NCBI GenBank assembly: GCA_018136815.1 | Contig: CM030934.1 | Span: 6,309,698-6,373,697, forward strand | DNA from: Isochrysis galbana | Taxonomy: Eukaryota > Haptophyta > Isochrysidales > Isochrysidaceae | Direction: 5' to 3' | DNA length: 64,000 nucleotides | In this document: piece after piece, positions 44,443-55,757 of the stretch | How the letters are laid out: the number at the start of each line of letters is the position of its first letter | Position numbering within the stretch: the first letter of the stretch is position 1 | The notes under the pieces: model-generated | Told to the model about the DNA's origin: nothing | Seen by the model: the letters and a program-made list of their open reading frames with translations, nothing else | Database searches by the model: none | Made by a program: the position numbers and the translations under genes

Positions 44443-45919
44443 TCACCTGCCGACGAGCTTATCAAGCAGAAAGCCGCCGACTGTTTTCGTAGCCTGCGTC
44501 CGCTCCAAGGGGCTGTCACGAAAGCGCTGGTCATCCTCACCTCTCGCGGCCAATTTGCCCAAATGATGGCCACCTTGGCCATGGAGCTGCCGATCCAAAG
44601 CACCACGCTTGAGTTTGCCTGCCTCACCATCAGCTGGCAGTGGCCCAACACCTTTGTCCGGATGGCCTCCGTGGTGCATTTTGATAACTCCCTTCCCTCC
44701 AACATCCTTGGCATTAGGCTGCTTTGACTCTAGAACCTGATCAACAGTGTTGCCAAGATACCATTTGCCAATCTTTTTCAGGAGGTTCACCTTGTTCTGG
44801 AAGCCACGAGCTGCTGTTAGATGTGTTACTGCATGGTTCGCATCGTACGGTAGGAGTGCAAAGAGGATCCTCGGTGCAATTGCGAAAGAGTCGTTGGATG
44901 GTGGTAGCAGCCAGTACTTGTACCTGGCTTGGTGGTCAAGCGGAGTAGTTGGCCATGGCACCTGCACCGTCGCCGTTTTAGAGCGCTGCCAAAATATCCG
45001 TCGGAGCATGCGAAGTTCTCCCGCCTCAGGCAACTTTTGAAAGGACAAACCATCAGAAGTCGAGTGATACTTAGTCTGAGCTTCATACTGAAATGTGCTG
45101 CTTAGCCATGTACGGTTTTTTAGGACAGCGGAGACGACGGCGTCATTCAAAAGCGTCTGGTCATCAGAGTTCGCCTAAGACGAGGGCATGCAGATTGATA
45201 AGTGTCAGTGATGAGCATGGGCTGAGCACTGTCTGGTTGTGGAGCGGTGCCTTGGGCCGTGGGCGGCGCACGTAATATGGTGGACGGGCGTAGTGAACAA
45301 TTTTCCCTGTGATATCCGGATAATGCTGGAAGAGCTGAACACGCCACGCAACCTCAGCGAGAATATCTCTCGCCTCGAGAGAACCAGGACGAGCATAGAG
45401 CATTCCAGCGTTGCAAATGTCAGTATCTCCCATGATGACGAGGGACGACGGCATCATGCGAAGTACTGGGAATGGGTCGTGCTGCCAGATCGTGTCGGTG
45501 TCCGCTTGGATCACAGAGAAGCCATTTGACACCAGCGACAAGAGGTATGCCTTCTTGACGTAGTAAAAGCGAAACCTCCAGTCCCAGAATTGGCGCATCG
45601 AATCGGAGTGCGCGGGGGCCTTGAGCAGGACGCGCGATGACCAGTAACATGGGTTGCGCGTGAAACTGGCGCACGTCTCGGCGGAATCGGCGAGCAGTAG
45701 CACATTCCTTCCAAGTCCAATGGTGTCGAGCGAGGCGATGGTGTTGAGAGTCATCTCGATGGATGTCCGGTCAGGCCCGCTCGCCAGCATGACCAGCTCA
45801 CGATGGAGCGCTCCGGAGGTAAAAACGGGGCGTGCGACAGCGTCGGCGGCACGCAGGAGCGCGTGCGGCGACTCGATGTCCCCGAAAGGCGCGATCTGCA
45901 CGGCAGACGGCCCGGACAT
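44443..45919 (-). CDS. Nucleotide-diphospho-sugar glycosyltransferase, GT77-like
   Basis: Two exons on the minus strand, 45230-45919 and 44443-45174, joined by a 55-nt GT-AG intron (gtgctc...cttag, phase 0), giving 473 residues from MSGPSAVQIAP. Domain hallmarks are FRFYYVKKAYLLSLVSNGFS, the metal-binding DTD at residues 140-142 (VIQADTDTIW), DTDICNAGMLYARPG, and after the intron DDQTLLNDAV, the usual order in GT77/DUF271 enzymes that add sugars in the Golgi. No membrane anchor precedes the domain in this model. The frame stays open upstream into a CT microsatellite that would read as (RE)n, so an upstream exon with a signal anchor is possible. The last 110 residues are Gly/His/Lys-rich and may be read-through. 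Confidence 0.75.
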
Positions 45920-45955
45920 CGCGGCGCGACCCCTAGACAACCTGCCTGTGCGCCC

Positions 45956-46556
<601 letters not shown>

Positions 46557-46749
46557 TAGGGGTAGGCGGTTATGTCGTCCCGTTTTTTCTGCCCAAATGT
46601 CCCCAAAAAATGTCTCGGGACATCCAAATTTTGCACCCAAATGTCCCCTGAAATGTCCATTAGACATGCCTGAATGTAAAGTCGCGCACTTATGTAGCTG
46701 CCACCCCGCCCTCCCGGAAGGCAGCTATGGCTATTGCTCGCCCGTGGTA
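46557..46749. mobile_element. Truncated copy of the hAT miniature transposon
   Basis: Starts with the same TAGGGGTAGGCGGT end and follows the left 190 bp of the complete element at 41385, with a few substitutions and small indels. The right end is missing within the window. A more decayed trace of the same end is visible near 59750-59785. Confidence 0.85.
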
Positions 46750-46767
46750 TAGCGGTCAGCCGGTTCC

Positions 46768-46816
46768 GTCCTACATTGTAGGACCGCGTCCTACGATTTC
46801 CATGCATTCGTAGGAC
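46768..46816. other. Two adjacent hairpins with the same stem
   Basis: GTCCTAC-ATT-GTAGGAC (46768-46784) is followed by GTCCTACGA ... TCGTAGGAC (46788-46816, 11-nt loop). Both stems are perfect and share GTCCTAC. Confidence 0.8.
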
Positions 46817-47085
46817 TCTTGCCTTTAGTTAGTGCCTCAAGGATAGCTTAGGTTCAAGAATCTGGGCTTCCCACCAACTAAACCAATTCACATCTTTCCC
46901 TCCCATACACCATACAGTGTTGGGGCAACAGTACTGGCACCAGTGTTTGGCGCCAGTGCCAGTTCCATCTCAACTGGCAACTGGCGCCAGCTCGCCAGTT
47001 CTCAGCAAATAATGAGCGATGTAAAAAAAAAAGAAAGGAAGCAAAAACTACAAGTAAGGAGCTGTGGGTTGCCATTGGTCAGCCC

Positions 47086-47104
47086 CTACGTCGCGGACGT
47101 AGGA
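47086..47104. other. Perfect 8-bp hairpin at the end of the LINE scrap
   Basis: CCTACGTC-GCG-GACGTAGG. Just beyond the last LINE-like codons. It may be a terminal structure of that element. Confidence 0.6.
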
Positions 47105-47640
47105 GGCCGACCAGATTCGAACCATGTGCCGCCGACGTCACGTAGATTCTCGTCGCCATCGGCATAGTCGTCAAAAGGGTCGGCTGCTTCGGGTCCACTA
47201 CTGCAGCGCTCGTTGCCGCCCTCTTCCTCTTCGTCCCCGTCTGTTGGCCCGCATCTCCTCCCCGCCGAGTTTGCTGGCGGGCGAGCCGAGAAGCTGCTGC
47301 CGTGCGTCCTGTGCCGCCGTGCGTCGCACTCGTCCCCCCTTCCTCCCGGTCGCACATCGTTGAGCTCTATCCCAATCAATGCAAGCTCTTCGACGGCTTT
47401 TGCTATCTCCTGTTGCTCTTTGTTCTGTCTTGTTGCCCATAGGAGGTAAGTTGCCGCCGCCCTTTTCGCGTTGCCCCACGCGTCGTCCACGTCATCGTCA
47501 GGTGTCTCAGGTTTTATGTGGCTTCTCCATAGATGTGTTATCACTCTCCGTGTGTCTTCCGCGCCTAAGAGTTCGCTGTCGATTCGCACGTCGTATGTGC
47601 GTCCGGGTTTGAACCCCCCGGAGTAAGGAAGAGTTTGTGA
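47100..47640 (-). pseudogene. LINE linker fragment
   Basis: The minus-strand frame includes GRTYDVRIDSELLGAEDTRR and AWGNAKRAAATYLLWATR. These align with the linker of the LINE at 40458-41384 (RKYDIRINTELFDDKR and AWYNAKKAVASYLLWLTK). Roughly half the residues match, so this is a related but distinct LINE lineage. It ends about 40 bp before the start of the next plus-strand gene, so part of that promoter region is LINE-derived. Confidence 0.7.
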
Positions 47641-47677
47641 AGTCGTGCTGAAGTTTCCCTGTCGGGGTGCCGCGGAG

Positions 47678-48728
47678 ATGGAGATGCTGCGCCTCGTATT
47701 TCTACTTCTGCTCTCCTCCCTCTCGTCTGGGCTTGCGCTGAAGGCGAGCGGTCCGGTGATGCGGGTTGTGCCGATGCAGACGCGCTCGAGAACCTCGCCA
47801 CTCCTCCTCCTCTCTAAGCTCAAGCGCGCGCCTCCTCCTCCACCGGCGTTGGCACCCACGCCGAAGGAAAGAGGTTTCGGAGGAGCGCTTCAACGGCTGC
47901 AAGGCTCGCCCACGCGCGCTGTCATGGCTCTTGTGTACGTCTGTGCGCTGTACTACGTCGTGGGCGGTGGCGCGCCCCCCGCCCAACCCGAGCAGACCGT
48001 GGCGCTCATCCAGGAGTGCGTCGACCCCGCATCGATCCCGTCCATCTTCTTCGTTGTCTTCAACTCGCTCGGAATCATGCCCGCGCTATACGCTGCGACT
48101 CTGCTACCAGGCGCAAAGAATCAGTCGCCTCTGCCAGCTGCACCGTTTTTGGCCGCGGCCTTTTTTGCTGGGTATGGCGCTACGGGGCCATACCTTGCGC
48201 TGCGCCAGCCTCGGACCGAGCCAGTCGCCCGCAGCGACCTCGGGTTCATTGCTCGCACCATCACGGAGTCGCGGCTGTTTGGCGGAACAATGGTGCTCAC
48301 CTCACTCCTTCTTCTATCCAAGCTGCTTGCCATCGAGGATTGGGATGCGGTGCGCTTCGGGCCGTAGTGACTGTGGCTTGGCCACTCTGGTAATATGCCG
48401 AGTGGTGTGCTAGTCCATGTGTTCAACAGTGCAGCTCAGCACTCATGGATAGATTTCCATTCCGTCTCCCTGCCCACAGGCCATCTCCGTGTACCGTAAG
48501 CTCTTCGACTCCAGCCAACTCGTCAACGTCTCCTCCTTTGACCTTCTTGTACTCTCTGCCTTCTTTTTTGAGCCAGCGCGTGAGGACATGCAGCGGCGTG
48601 GTTGGTATGCTGCACCTAGCGAGCAACCCACCACAATTGAAATCCTCCGACTCGCAAGCTTCTGTGCCGTCCCGGTGCTCGGCCCCGCCCTGTATGTGTT
48701 GTTGCGGCCATCACTCCCTAAAGAGTGA
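47678..48728 (+). CDS. Plastid-targeted multi-pass membrane protein
   Basis: Two exons, 47678-48349 and 48480-48728, with donor GCG|gtgcgc and acceptor cccacag|GCC (phase 0), giving 306 residues. The N-terminus is a signal peptide (MEMLRLVFLLLLSSLSSGLA) followed by a Ser/Arg-rich transit-like segment with a poly-Pro stretch. Five or six hydrophobic segments follow: near residues 87-102, 119-143, 153-175, 202-217, then two in exon 2 (SFDLLVLSAFFFEP and LASFCAVPVLGPALYVLL). It looks like a conserved thylakoid or envelope protein of plants and algae, but I cannot name the family with certainty. The promoter abuts a LINE fragment. Confidence 0.75.
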
Positions 48729-49407
48729 CTTATTTCGCGCGAGGCCACAGAGAGAACAGGAAGGGGGGAGTGCTTGGGTCCACGATCATGATGTTGGCCG
48801 AAAACACATGAACAGTGGGCGCGTACCTTGCTAGCAAAGTACACGGACACAACACCAGCACCCATTTGGCCTAAGGCGCCTCGAGCATCCTAAAGCAAAC
48901 TGTCGACCTAGGATGAACAAGGTAATAAATTGTGTTGCGGGTAGGGGGAGTCCATCCCCACGCTCGAGAGGGCCTGTTCCCTCCTCCCGCCCACCGGGGT
49001 CGCAGCATTCCCCCCCCCCCCCTCTGAAGCGGCAGAGTTTCTGGTGCGGTGTACATAGGGCGTTGTCTTCCGAAAAGACGCCGAGTTGTGAGCTTTTCAA
49101 TATGAAGTGGCCATCCGGAAGTGCCCGCGATGTCGGGTAGAGCGCCCGTCTTTCCCATGGTCGACAAGTGGCAAACGGGCGGGCTGCGCGTGAGGAGCGA
49201 CGCGTAAGCGGCGGTGTTGAGCGTAAGAGGCGGTGTCGAGCGTGAGTTCTAAACAAGTCACGAAACACAGCACATACCCACACACACACCTTTACTGTGT
49301 CCGCGTCATGTGACCACCGTCCGCACAACACAGCGCGGTAAAGGTAGCCCTAGCGCGTTGACGACTGCGTGCAGCTGATCCGACGACAGAGACCTGAGCG
49401 TGTTGAG
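48729..49407. other. Intergenic region, no convincing gene
   Basis: Contains a poly-C run (49012-49022) and three near-copies of GGCGGTGTYGAGCGTRAG (49210-49245). No gene seen. Confidence 0.4.
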
Positions 49408-50102
49408 CTATTCGGCGGCGCTCTCGGGAGCGCGCACCCGCGGATGATGCGTGAGGAAGGCCAGGTGCCACTCGCGGCTCACCTCCTTGGCCGTCTCGTG
49501 GTTGGCAAAGTAAGTAGAGTCGTCCAACTCTTCGACGAGCTCTCCGTCGGCCGGCTTCCAGTGTGCATGACCCGTGTTGCCACTCGTGGCGAGACAGATG
49601 CGGACGTGATCGTGCATGCAAGCCGACGCAAACTCGTGCCCATGGCGCAGAACAAAGGGCGTGCTGGCGCGGGGTTTGCCGTCGTCGACCGGCCCTCCGC
49701 GCCACCACACGCCGAGGCATCTCGCGCAGAACTGCCCCTCGCAGCTGTCGCAGTTGATTGTGCAGCATTGCTCAAAGTCGATGGGCATGGGGAGGCCGCA
49801 GGGGTCACACGCCGAATGTGCGCAATCGGGGCGACCATGGCACGGCGCTGGGTTCTTCCTGGGAAGCAAAGCAGTGCAAGCGCTTTGTGCGCTAGCTACG
49901 CTCTTCGCAATTTGTGGGTGGGCATGCCCTGACCCGACCGCCGATCAGCGAAAGGAATGAGCTCACTGCCGTCGAGGGGTTTCAAAACGCACGTAGCTGG
50001 CTCGGCTGGGTACACAGTGCGGCCAGTGGGCTGGCCATCCACAAACTGCGTGTAGCAGCGCTTTGCGCCACTTCCCATGTCCACATGTGGGACACATGCC
50101 AT
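49408..50102 (-). CDS. Cys-rich zinc-binding protein, possibly RING/IBR-like
   Basis: Two exons are inferred on the minus strand, 49939-50102 and 49408-49858, with donor CG|gtcggg and acceptor ttcccag|G (phase 2), giving 204 residues. The start at 50102 is provisional and an upstream exon is possible. The core has a regular Cys pattern: DCAHSACDPCG, then CCTINCDSCEGQFCARCLGVWW, and downstream His/Cys (HGHEFASACMHDH). This spacing fits two zinc sites such as an IBR or half-RING, but no canonical RING is complete. Function unknown. Confidence 0.5.
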
Positions 50103-50214
50103 GCCCTCTCATTGATAAGGCCACGCACGCGCGTTGACTAGCGCGCATTAAGCTTGGGTGCGTCGTCAGCGCGTTGGCGCTTCGGCAACATGGGCGTGTC
50201 CATGGGGTACATCG

Positions 50215-50291
50215 CCCATACTGCTGGTCGTGACGGCAGGAGAGGAGGGGAGCGGCGCGCGCTCCATGAACCTATCATTTTAACGATAGTT
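50215..50291 (+). repeat. Short LINE-type 3' end with variant hairpin
   Basis: Carries GGCAGGAG then GGAGGGGAGCGGCGCGCGC, CTCCATGAAC, then CTATC (50272-50276), an 8-nt loop and GATAG (50285-50289), ending TTGA. Matches the end of the copy at 43230-43497. Confidence 0.6.
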
Positions 50292-50599
50292 GACATGTTG
50301 ACATCGGCCGGCCCTAGACTAGAGCTAGAGCGGACTGTGAATGAGATGAGATATTCCTCGCTGAGATGAGAAATTGGTTTGACGCCTTATCGGCGTGAAC
50401 CAACCCTACGCCTCCACCCAGTCGGAGTCGGAGGCATCCACCCCGCCAGACACCGCCAGTGAGAGGAGGGGAAGAGGGGGCGAGGGGACGAGAGATAGCG
50501 GGATAGCGGGAGAGATTGCACGGAGAAGGAGTTGGTGGGTAGACAGGCGCGCCTCCCCTCTGTCACTCCGCTCTTCCTTTGGAGCTGAGCCCTCATCTG

Positions 50600-51379
50600 A
50601 TGGCCGCGCCCGTGAGGCCTCTGAAGGGGGGGCTGGAGCCCGCCAACACGAGCAGCGAGGCGGCGCACGCGGTGAGGTTACAAAAGTGCTGGCGTGGTGC
50701 TCGGGCCCGCCGCGTGTGGACCGATCTGCTGCTGCAAAGCACTGTGGCCGCACTGCAGAGCACCAGCTCAACCACATTGGGCACTGGCGATGATGACACA
50801 GAACAGTTGCAATACCGCTCCTGCTCGGTCGTCTTGTCCAGCGCCTCTCTGGACGAGGGTCCTTCTTTAGAAGAGGCGCGTGCCATGGCGCAGGAGGCGG
50901 CGCGGAGCGCAATGCACGGTATGAATGGCAGTAGCCCTCATTCATGTGATCCCGCTCAACGGCCTTGTGACAGAAGTGTGCCTGCCGTCGAACTTCCCTG
51001 CGGCTCCTGTGATCGGAGTGACAATGCCCTCAGCCCATGTGAGCAACCTGAGGAGGCAAGCTCCAACACCGGAGGGCCCACATCCGTTTTTGTCCCTCAA
51101 GAAGAACCCGACACTGGTGTAGGGGCACTTCATTTCACCGCTGAATCGGCGAAGGGGATGAGCCTTAAAGAATTGCGTGAGCTCATGGGGGTCTTGATGC
51201 GACTTACCATCAACCGCAATGCTGTGTTAGTCGATTTATTACAAAAACGCGACGAGCTGCTTCATGAACGAGAATACCGAGAGCAGCTTGTCCAACAGCT
51301 ACTTGCCCAGGTCAATAATTCGCAAGCATTACGCGGCAAGAAGAAATCGATCTCAGCCGCGTCCATTAGGGCAAAATAG
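50600..51379 (+). CDS. IQ-motif and coiled-coil protein, hypothetical
   Basis: A 259-codon single-exon frame from MAAPVRPL (an upstream in-frame ATG at 50579 would add seven residues). Residues about 27-40 form an IQ motif, VRLQKCWRGARARRV, which suggests calmodulin binding. The middle is Ser/Cys-rich and low in structure. The last 75 residues are a leucine-rich coiled coil (MSLKELRELMGVLMRLTINRNAVLVDLLQKR and further heptads) ending in a basic tail. An intron in the middle cannot be excluded. Comparable layouts occur in flagellar and centrosomal proteins, but this is only suggestive. Confidence 0.55.
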   Translation: MAAPVRPLKGGLEPANTSSEAAHAVRLQKCWRGARARRVWTDLLLQSTVAALQSTSSTTLGTGDDDTEQLQYRSCSVVLSSASLDEGPSLEEARAMAQEAARSAMHGMNGSSPHSCDPAQRPCDRSVPAVELPCGSCDRSDNALSPCEQPEEASSNTGGPTSVFVPQEEPDTGVGALHFTAESAKGMSLKELRELMGVLMRLTINRNAVLVDLLQKRDELLHEREYREQLVQQLLAQVNNSQALRGKKKSISAASIRAK

Positions 51380-51815
51380 AGAGGAGCACCTTTGCGTGGA
51401 CGTACTGCATAGGCTTCATGCACACCGTCATTCGAAAAGAGGACCGAGCCAACTGGGACGGACTCATGAGCTCACGCTACAAATTACACGCTTGTTGTTG
51501 AAGGGTTTTCATGAAATTGAAATAGGCCGTGGGTGTGTCGTGTTGATATTGTTGGTGTGAGTATTTTGTGCGGGAGGTATGTTGGTGGTGTGGTTGGCTG
51601 GGAGGCTGAGGCTGTGTGCTTGGAGAGTGGGTGTGGGATCGCATTGTGTGAACAGTGGGGAGGAGGGGAATCGGACAAGGGATACCCAAAACGGGCACGC
51701 GCAGCGACATGCTGGTACCGGAGGAAGGCGCTTCAGGAAGGAGGGAGCACGTGCGGGAATGCCATTGGCTCTCCTGGAGCCATGCCACTAGGAACATAGC
51801 GCAGAGGGGAGTCAG

Positions 51816-52400
51816 GAAAAAAATTCTTAATAGTCTCGCTACACACGCGGCCCTGCGCACTTCTTCGCAGCCACGCCCGCGTCCCTTTTCCCTCCATCCA
51901 CCTGCCTTGCGGCTCGTCCCCGGCTCGTGCGCTTGACGAATTGGAGTGGCCCATGGGGCCTGAGGGCAATGAGGCAGGAGCAAGGCCGGCGGCAGGCGCG
52001 GCGAAGGAGACCCCTTCGGAGGTGCTGACGGTATTATCGTCCTAGCAGGGGGGCTTGCGCGAGGGCGAGGACGGCGGCGAGAGCGACATCGAGCGAGCGG
52101 CGAGAGGCGAGAGGCGAGGGCGTGTGTGAGGAGGGGCCTGTGATGGCAGGGGCTGGCGAGGCGAGGCGAGGTTGTAGGGTATGAGTGTTACGAGAGCGAG
52201 AGCGACGAGAGCGAGAGCGACGGATGACGACTGACGACAGGACGACGGACAGAGACACCCAGGACAACACCCCGACTCTCGCCCCACGAGATTCTCACGA
52301 AACTCGACTGAAATCAAACAGGGCTAGAGTGAGGGGTGAGGGGGGCGCGAGACCCCAATTGATGGACCCCTACTTATTATAAAAGATGAAAGTAGGTTTA
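51816..52400 (+). repeat. LINE 5'-end repeat copy, possibly to a variant 3' hairpin
   Basis: Begins with AAAAAAATTCTTAATAGTCTCGC and ACACGCGGCC, matching the reversed ends of the copies at 28385 and 42675. The match runs about 130 bp (to GGCTCGTCCCCGG). A hairpin CCTACTT ... AAGTAGG at about 52369-52396 might be its 3' end, which is uncertain. No gene is convincing here. Confidence 0.5.
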
Positions 52401-52626
52401 CGTCTACCCCGAAACAAAGGGGAACCTCAAGTTTTGCACCTTCTCATCTCCGATGCTACCTATCGCCCTGACACCATCGCGGTGACAAGGGCGGCCGAGA
52501 GGGAGAGGAGCGACGCCATCGCTCGCGCTCTCTTCGTCACAGAACCGGATAAAATTCTCTCTACAAACCCTGAACACCACTATCTCACGCACACTCACGG
52601 TAACACGTAGGAAACTAACGTAAACA

Positions 52627-53384
52627 TAATAATTTCTTAATAGTCTCACCGCACACGCGGCCGTGGACCCTCCACTTTCTACTCACGCAGCAAAACTTTC
52701 TACACCTCCACTCTCCCGGCCCTTTCCCCCCGCCATCAGGCGATTCCCCCCGTGCACTACTAGGGGGACAGAGGAAAAGGGCTTAGATATGGTCGGTGGC
52801 CCGCGCCCCGCGCCCCCCCCCGGTGATCCGTTCCCCCCTTCCTCCTATGCCTACCGGGCTGGCGGCGTCCTCAGTCCCGACTTCTCCTGTAAACAGGTGC
52901 GGGACTTACATATTTTCCGGTGGTCGGAGCTCTCGCTCCGCCCACCCCCTTCTCCGCGCTCTCTCTCCCCTCTCCTGCAGGCACGCGCGATGGCGCGCCT
53001 GCGACAGGCCTGCAGCTGCCTCTGGCGACCCCTGGAGGCTCCTGGAGGCGAGCTCAGGGGGCAGAGGAGGCTGGGGCTGGGCCCTGGTCTCCCCTGCCTC
53101 TCCCTCGCTGGCGCTCCTGGGCCTCAGGGGCCCCCACTCTGCACCTGTCTGCCTGTCGAACAGGGGGGGAGGGGGGGTTGGAGCGATGGGCTGGCCACGA
53201 CAGGCCAGGACGCGCGAGGCAGGCGAGCATGCCAGGGAGAGAGTGGGTCAGCTGGGCAGTGGGCTCCTGGCAAGCCATTAGGCGTGCTAGGAGCATGGGT
53301 GGTTCCCCCCCCCCATGGCAGGGGAGGAGTGGAGAGAGGGGGGGCTCGTGCGCCCCCATGGGCGAACTAAGTATAAACTTAGTT
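52627..53384 (+). mobile_element. Non-autonomous LINE derivative with 17-bp target duplication
   Basis: 758 bp between two exact copies of GGAAACTAACGTAAACA (52610-52626 and 53385-53401). The left end (TAATAATTTCTTAATAGTC, then CACACGCGGCC) is the LINE family's 5' end. The right end is CTAAGT-ATAA-ACTTAG-TT (53367-53384), the family's 3' hairpin. A duplication of this length is what target-primed reverse transcription produces. The interior has no reverse transcriptase and shares a GC-rich segment with the copy at 58840-59200 (CTCAGGGGGCAG, GGCTGGGGCTGGGCCC). Confidence 0.85.
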
Positions 53385-53401
53385 GGAAACTAACGTAAAC
53401 A

Positions 53402-53562
53402 GAGTGGGCGCGTGAGGAGGGGGAAAAAGGGGAAAGAGAAAAAGAAGCGAGGGGGCCCGTCGCCTCTCCTCACGTGAAGAGAGAGACCTCACGTGAAGAG
53501 AGGACGGCGGGACAACCCGTCGATGTGGGCACTGATCGAGCCATACATGGGCTGTTGGTGCA
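53402..53562. other. Spacer with a short direct repeat
   Basis: CCTCACGTGAAGAGAG occurs twice (53467-53482 and 53488-53503 regions). No gene. Confidence 0.5.
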
Positions 53563-53907
53563 ATGCTCAGGCTCGTCGGCGACTACTCTGACGAGTACGA
53601 GAAGATCCCAAAGACCAAATACATTGGAGACGAGGCGGCCGTCGCGTACATCTGCATAGAATACATCACGGCGGTCGCGTACGATGAAACGAGTCCCATG
53701 GTGCAAGTGCGCCGAGCAGCTGGCAAACTCAGGATGCAGGACCAGAAGGCCATCCTCTCACGCAACACGGACCTCGTCACCCAGGATCAGCGAAGCGACC
53801 TGGTCGCCGGCCAGCAGAACGACATTGACAACAGGATCGAGGACGAGGACAATAGGACAATGAGCGAAAGCAAGACGAAGAAGATGAAGATTAGCCGCAG
53901 GTGGTAG
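53563..53907 (+). CDS. Duplicated ORF of unknown function, intact copy
   Basis: 114 codons. The segment from KIPKTKYIGDEAAVAY to a charged helical tail (RIEDEDNRTMSESKTKKMKI) is about 90% identical at DNA level, by eye, to 56640-56900. The second copy has a stop and indels, so the pair looks like the 3' end of a repeated gene or transposon ORF. No domain recognised. An intact frame in one copy and the charged tail suggest the plus strand is the coding strand. Confidence 0.4.
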   Translation: MLRLVGDYSDEYEKIPKTKYIGDEAAVAYICIEYITAVAYDETSPMVQVRRAAGKLRMQDQKAILSRNTDLVTQDQRSDLVAGQQNDIDNRIEDEDNRTMSESKTKKMKISRRW

Positions 53908-54589
53908 GCGTGTATCGAAAAGTGAGGTACCGTGGGGAAAAAGTTGCTATGCGCACGCGCCTCGCGCCTCCAACTCCATACTAACATAACATTCTAAGCG
54001 AAAACAAAACTATCGTTTGGCCCTCTTTTGACGGAACGCGACTTCACAAGTGAGCTCCACCAAGAGGGCTCGTTCCTAGAAAATCCTCGGTAGAAATGCA
54101 ACTGCCAACTTTATCATACACGGCAAGCCGCGATACTGGCTGCAAACACTAGCAGCCCAAATTTGGTTCCACACCAGAGTCCAACAGGCGGCCTAGGTCG
54201 TTGCTCAGGACTAACCCCCACATACCACTTACTTAGGCAGACTAACAAGGTGGGTGAGACACCCGCACTGCCTGACCTGTCATAGCAAGAGCGCCACTAG
54301 AACCATGGGCACAGGGCTCCTAAACTGGCCGTCCCACATATGCAGACCATGACGATACATGGCATCTTAACATAAAAACATGTGGGTGTTTCAATCCCTT
54401 ATCATCCACACATCTACAAACCTCATCCCTCCTCCCTGCATCACATCAGCTCGTACAGAGATCAGCGAACGGCGCTGGACGAGTCATGGATGCGTGTGAG
54501 GCCGTTCGTATCGAAGGTATGTGGATCGTTGTTAACATGCGAGACCATAGGTTCGGTGCAAAAGACAGGTTATCTATGGCAGTCCGGGT
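53908..54589. other. Intergenic region, no gene seen
   Basis: Nothing recognisable on either strand. Confidence 0.4.
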
Positions 54590-55589
54590 TTAAGCCATTT
54601 CAGTAATGCATGCACGAGTGCGCTCCAATAACTCATTCAAGTACTCTGCAAGAAGTGCCTGGAGTGCGGAGCCGGACGGCATCGACAGCACGATCTCACC
54701 CATCTGGTCCTGAAGCGTGCATTGCAGCTCCTCAGGGCCACACACGGGATCTTCGCCTCCAATAGTCGTGCGCAGGACTGCATCCCAGTCCCGCGGTGGC
54801 GCACCCAAGACAGCAAATAAGCCCTCACGAAGGCCCGAGCCTTTCTCGAGCCGGGGTTCGACCAAAGCGATGAGTTTCTCGGCCGCGAACAGCTGGAGCA
54901 CCTCGCGGAGAAATTCGACGAGACCTCCCATTCCTGCGAACAAGATGAGCGCAGAGATGTTTGAGGGTGAGAATGCGAGGGCCAAGTGCAAAATGAAGCT
55001 GCGATCCGCAGGCGAGACGTGATTGCACACCATCCGAATCGGCCTTGGCCATGTAGGCCTTGATCGTCGCAACGAATCCGTCGTCGAGAGCAACTCCACG
55101 CTCACGAACAGCAGCACGGACGGCGTCAGCCCGGTCTGCAGGGAGAGGGACCTCAAACTCGCCCGAATCAGAGGCAGCAACTTTAAGGATCGCCTGGGCC
55201 TTGGAGCCGTCGTCCTCCAGCTTCTCGTCAGCGAGCTGGATGAGGCGCTGGACGGTGTTGGCAACGTCAGAAGCGAGACGCGCGATGGACTCGCGCTCCT
55301 CACCTTCACCCGCCTCGTCCGCCATCTCGGCCATCCGCAGGAAGAGCCGCTGGTCAATCGACTTCATCGAGTCGGCGATCAGTGACGGCAGCTGGTCGGG
55401 CGCAGCAGTGCGCAGCTTGGCGATGAGGAGATCCTGGGCGTTGCTCTCTGCCTGTGCGACGCATCCGCCCGCCCGGCGCACCGCCACCGCCGGACGCACC
55501 AGTGTGGGCGCGTGCCAGCCGAGGGCGAGGAACGAGGCGGCCACTGCCAGTAGTGCCATGAACTCTCGGGCGATGGCACCTCGCACCAC
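54590..55589 (-). CDS. Plastid-targeted helical protein of unknown function
   Basis: Two exons on the minus strand, 55031-55589 and 54590-54933, with donor GGATG|gtgtgc and acceptor ttgttcgcag|GA (phase 1), giving 300 residues. The N-terminus is a signal peptide (MALLAVAASFLALGWHA, with an in-frame start ten codons earlier) followed by a basic transit-like stretch (PTLVRPAVAVRRAGG). The mature part is entirely helical: SMKSIDQRLFLRMAEMADEAGEGEERESIARLASDV reads as a long amphipathic helix, and DGMGGLVEFLREVLQLFAAEKL spans the splice junction. Proteins of this look exist in plant and algal chloroplasts, but I cannot name the family. Confidence 0.75.
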
Positions 55590-55757
55590 GCGGAGAGATC
55601 GAGAGATAAAACTAGGGATAGGTAGGTAGAGTAGATGTAGATACTAGATACTTCCGGGTTCCCTTCCTCGTACTGTTAAATTACTACTAGGATATTTCAA
55701 TGGTACTACTAGAGGCTATCGCTTCGCAGGCAGCAACTCTTCGCAGCCAGCACGCGC

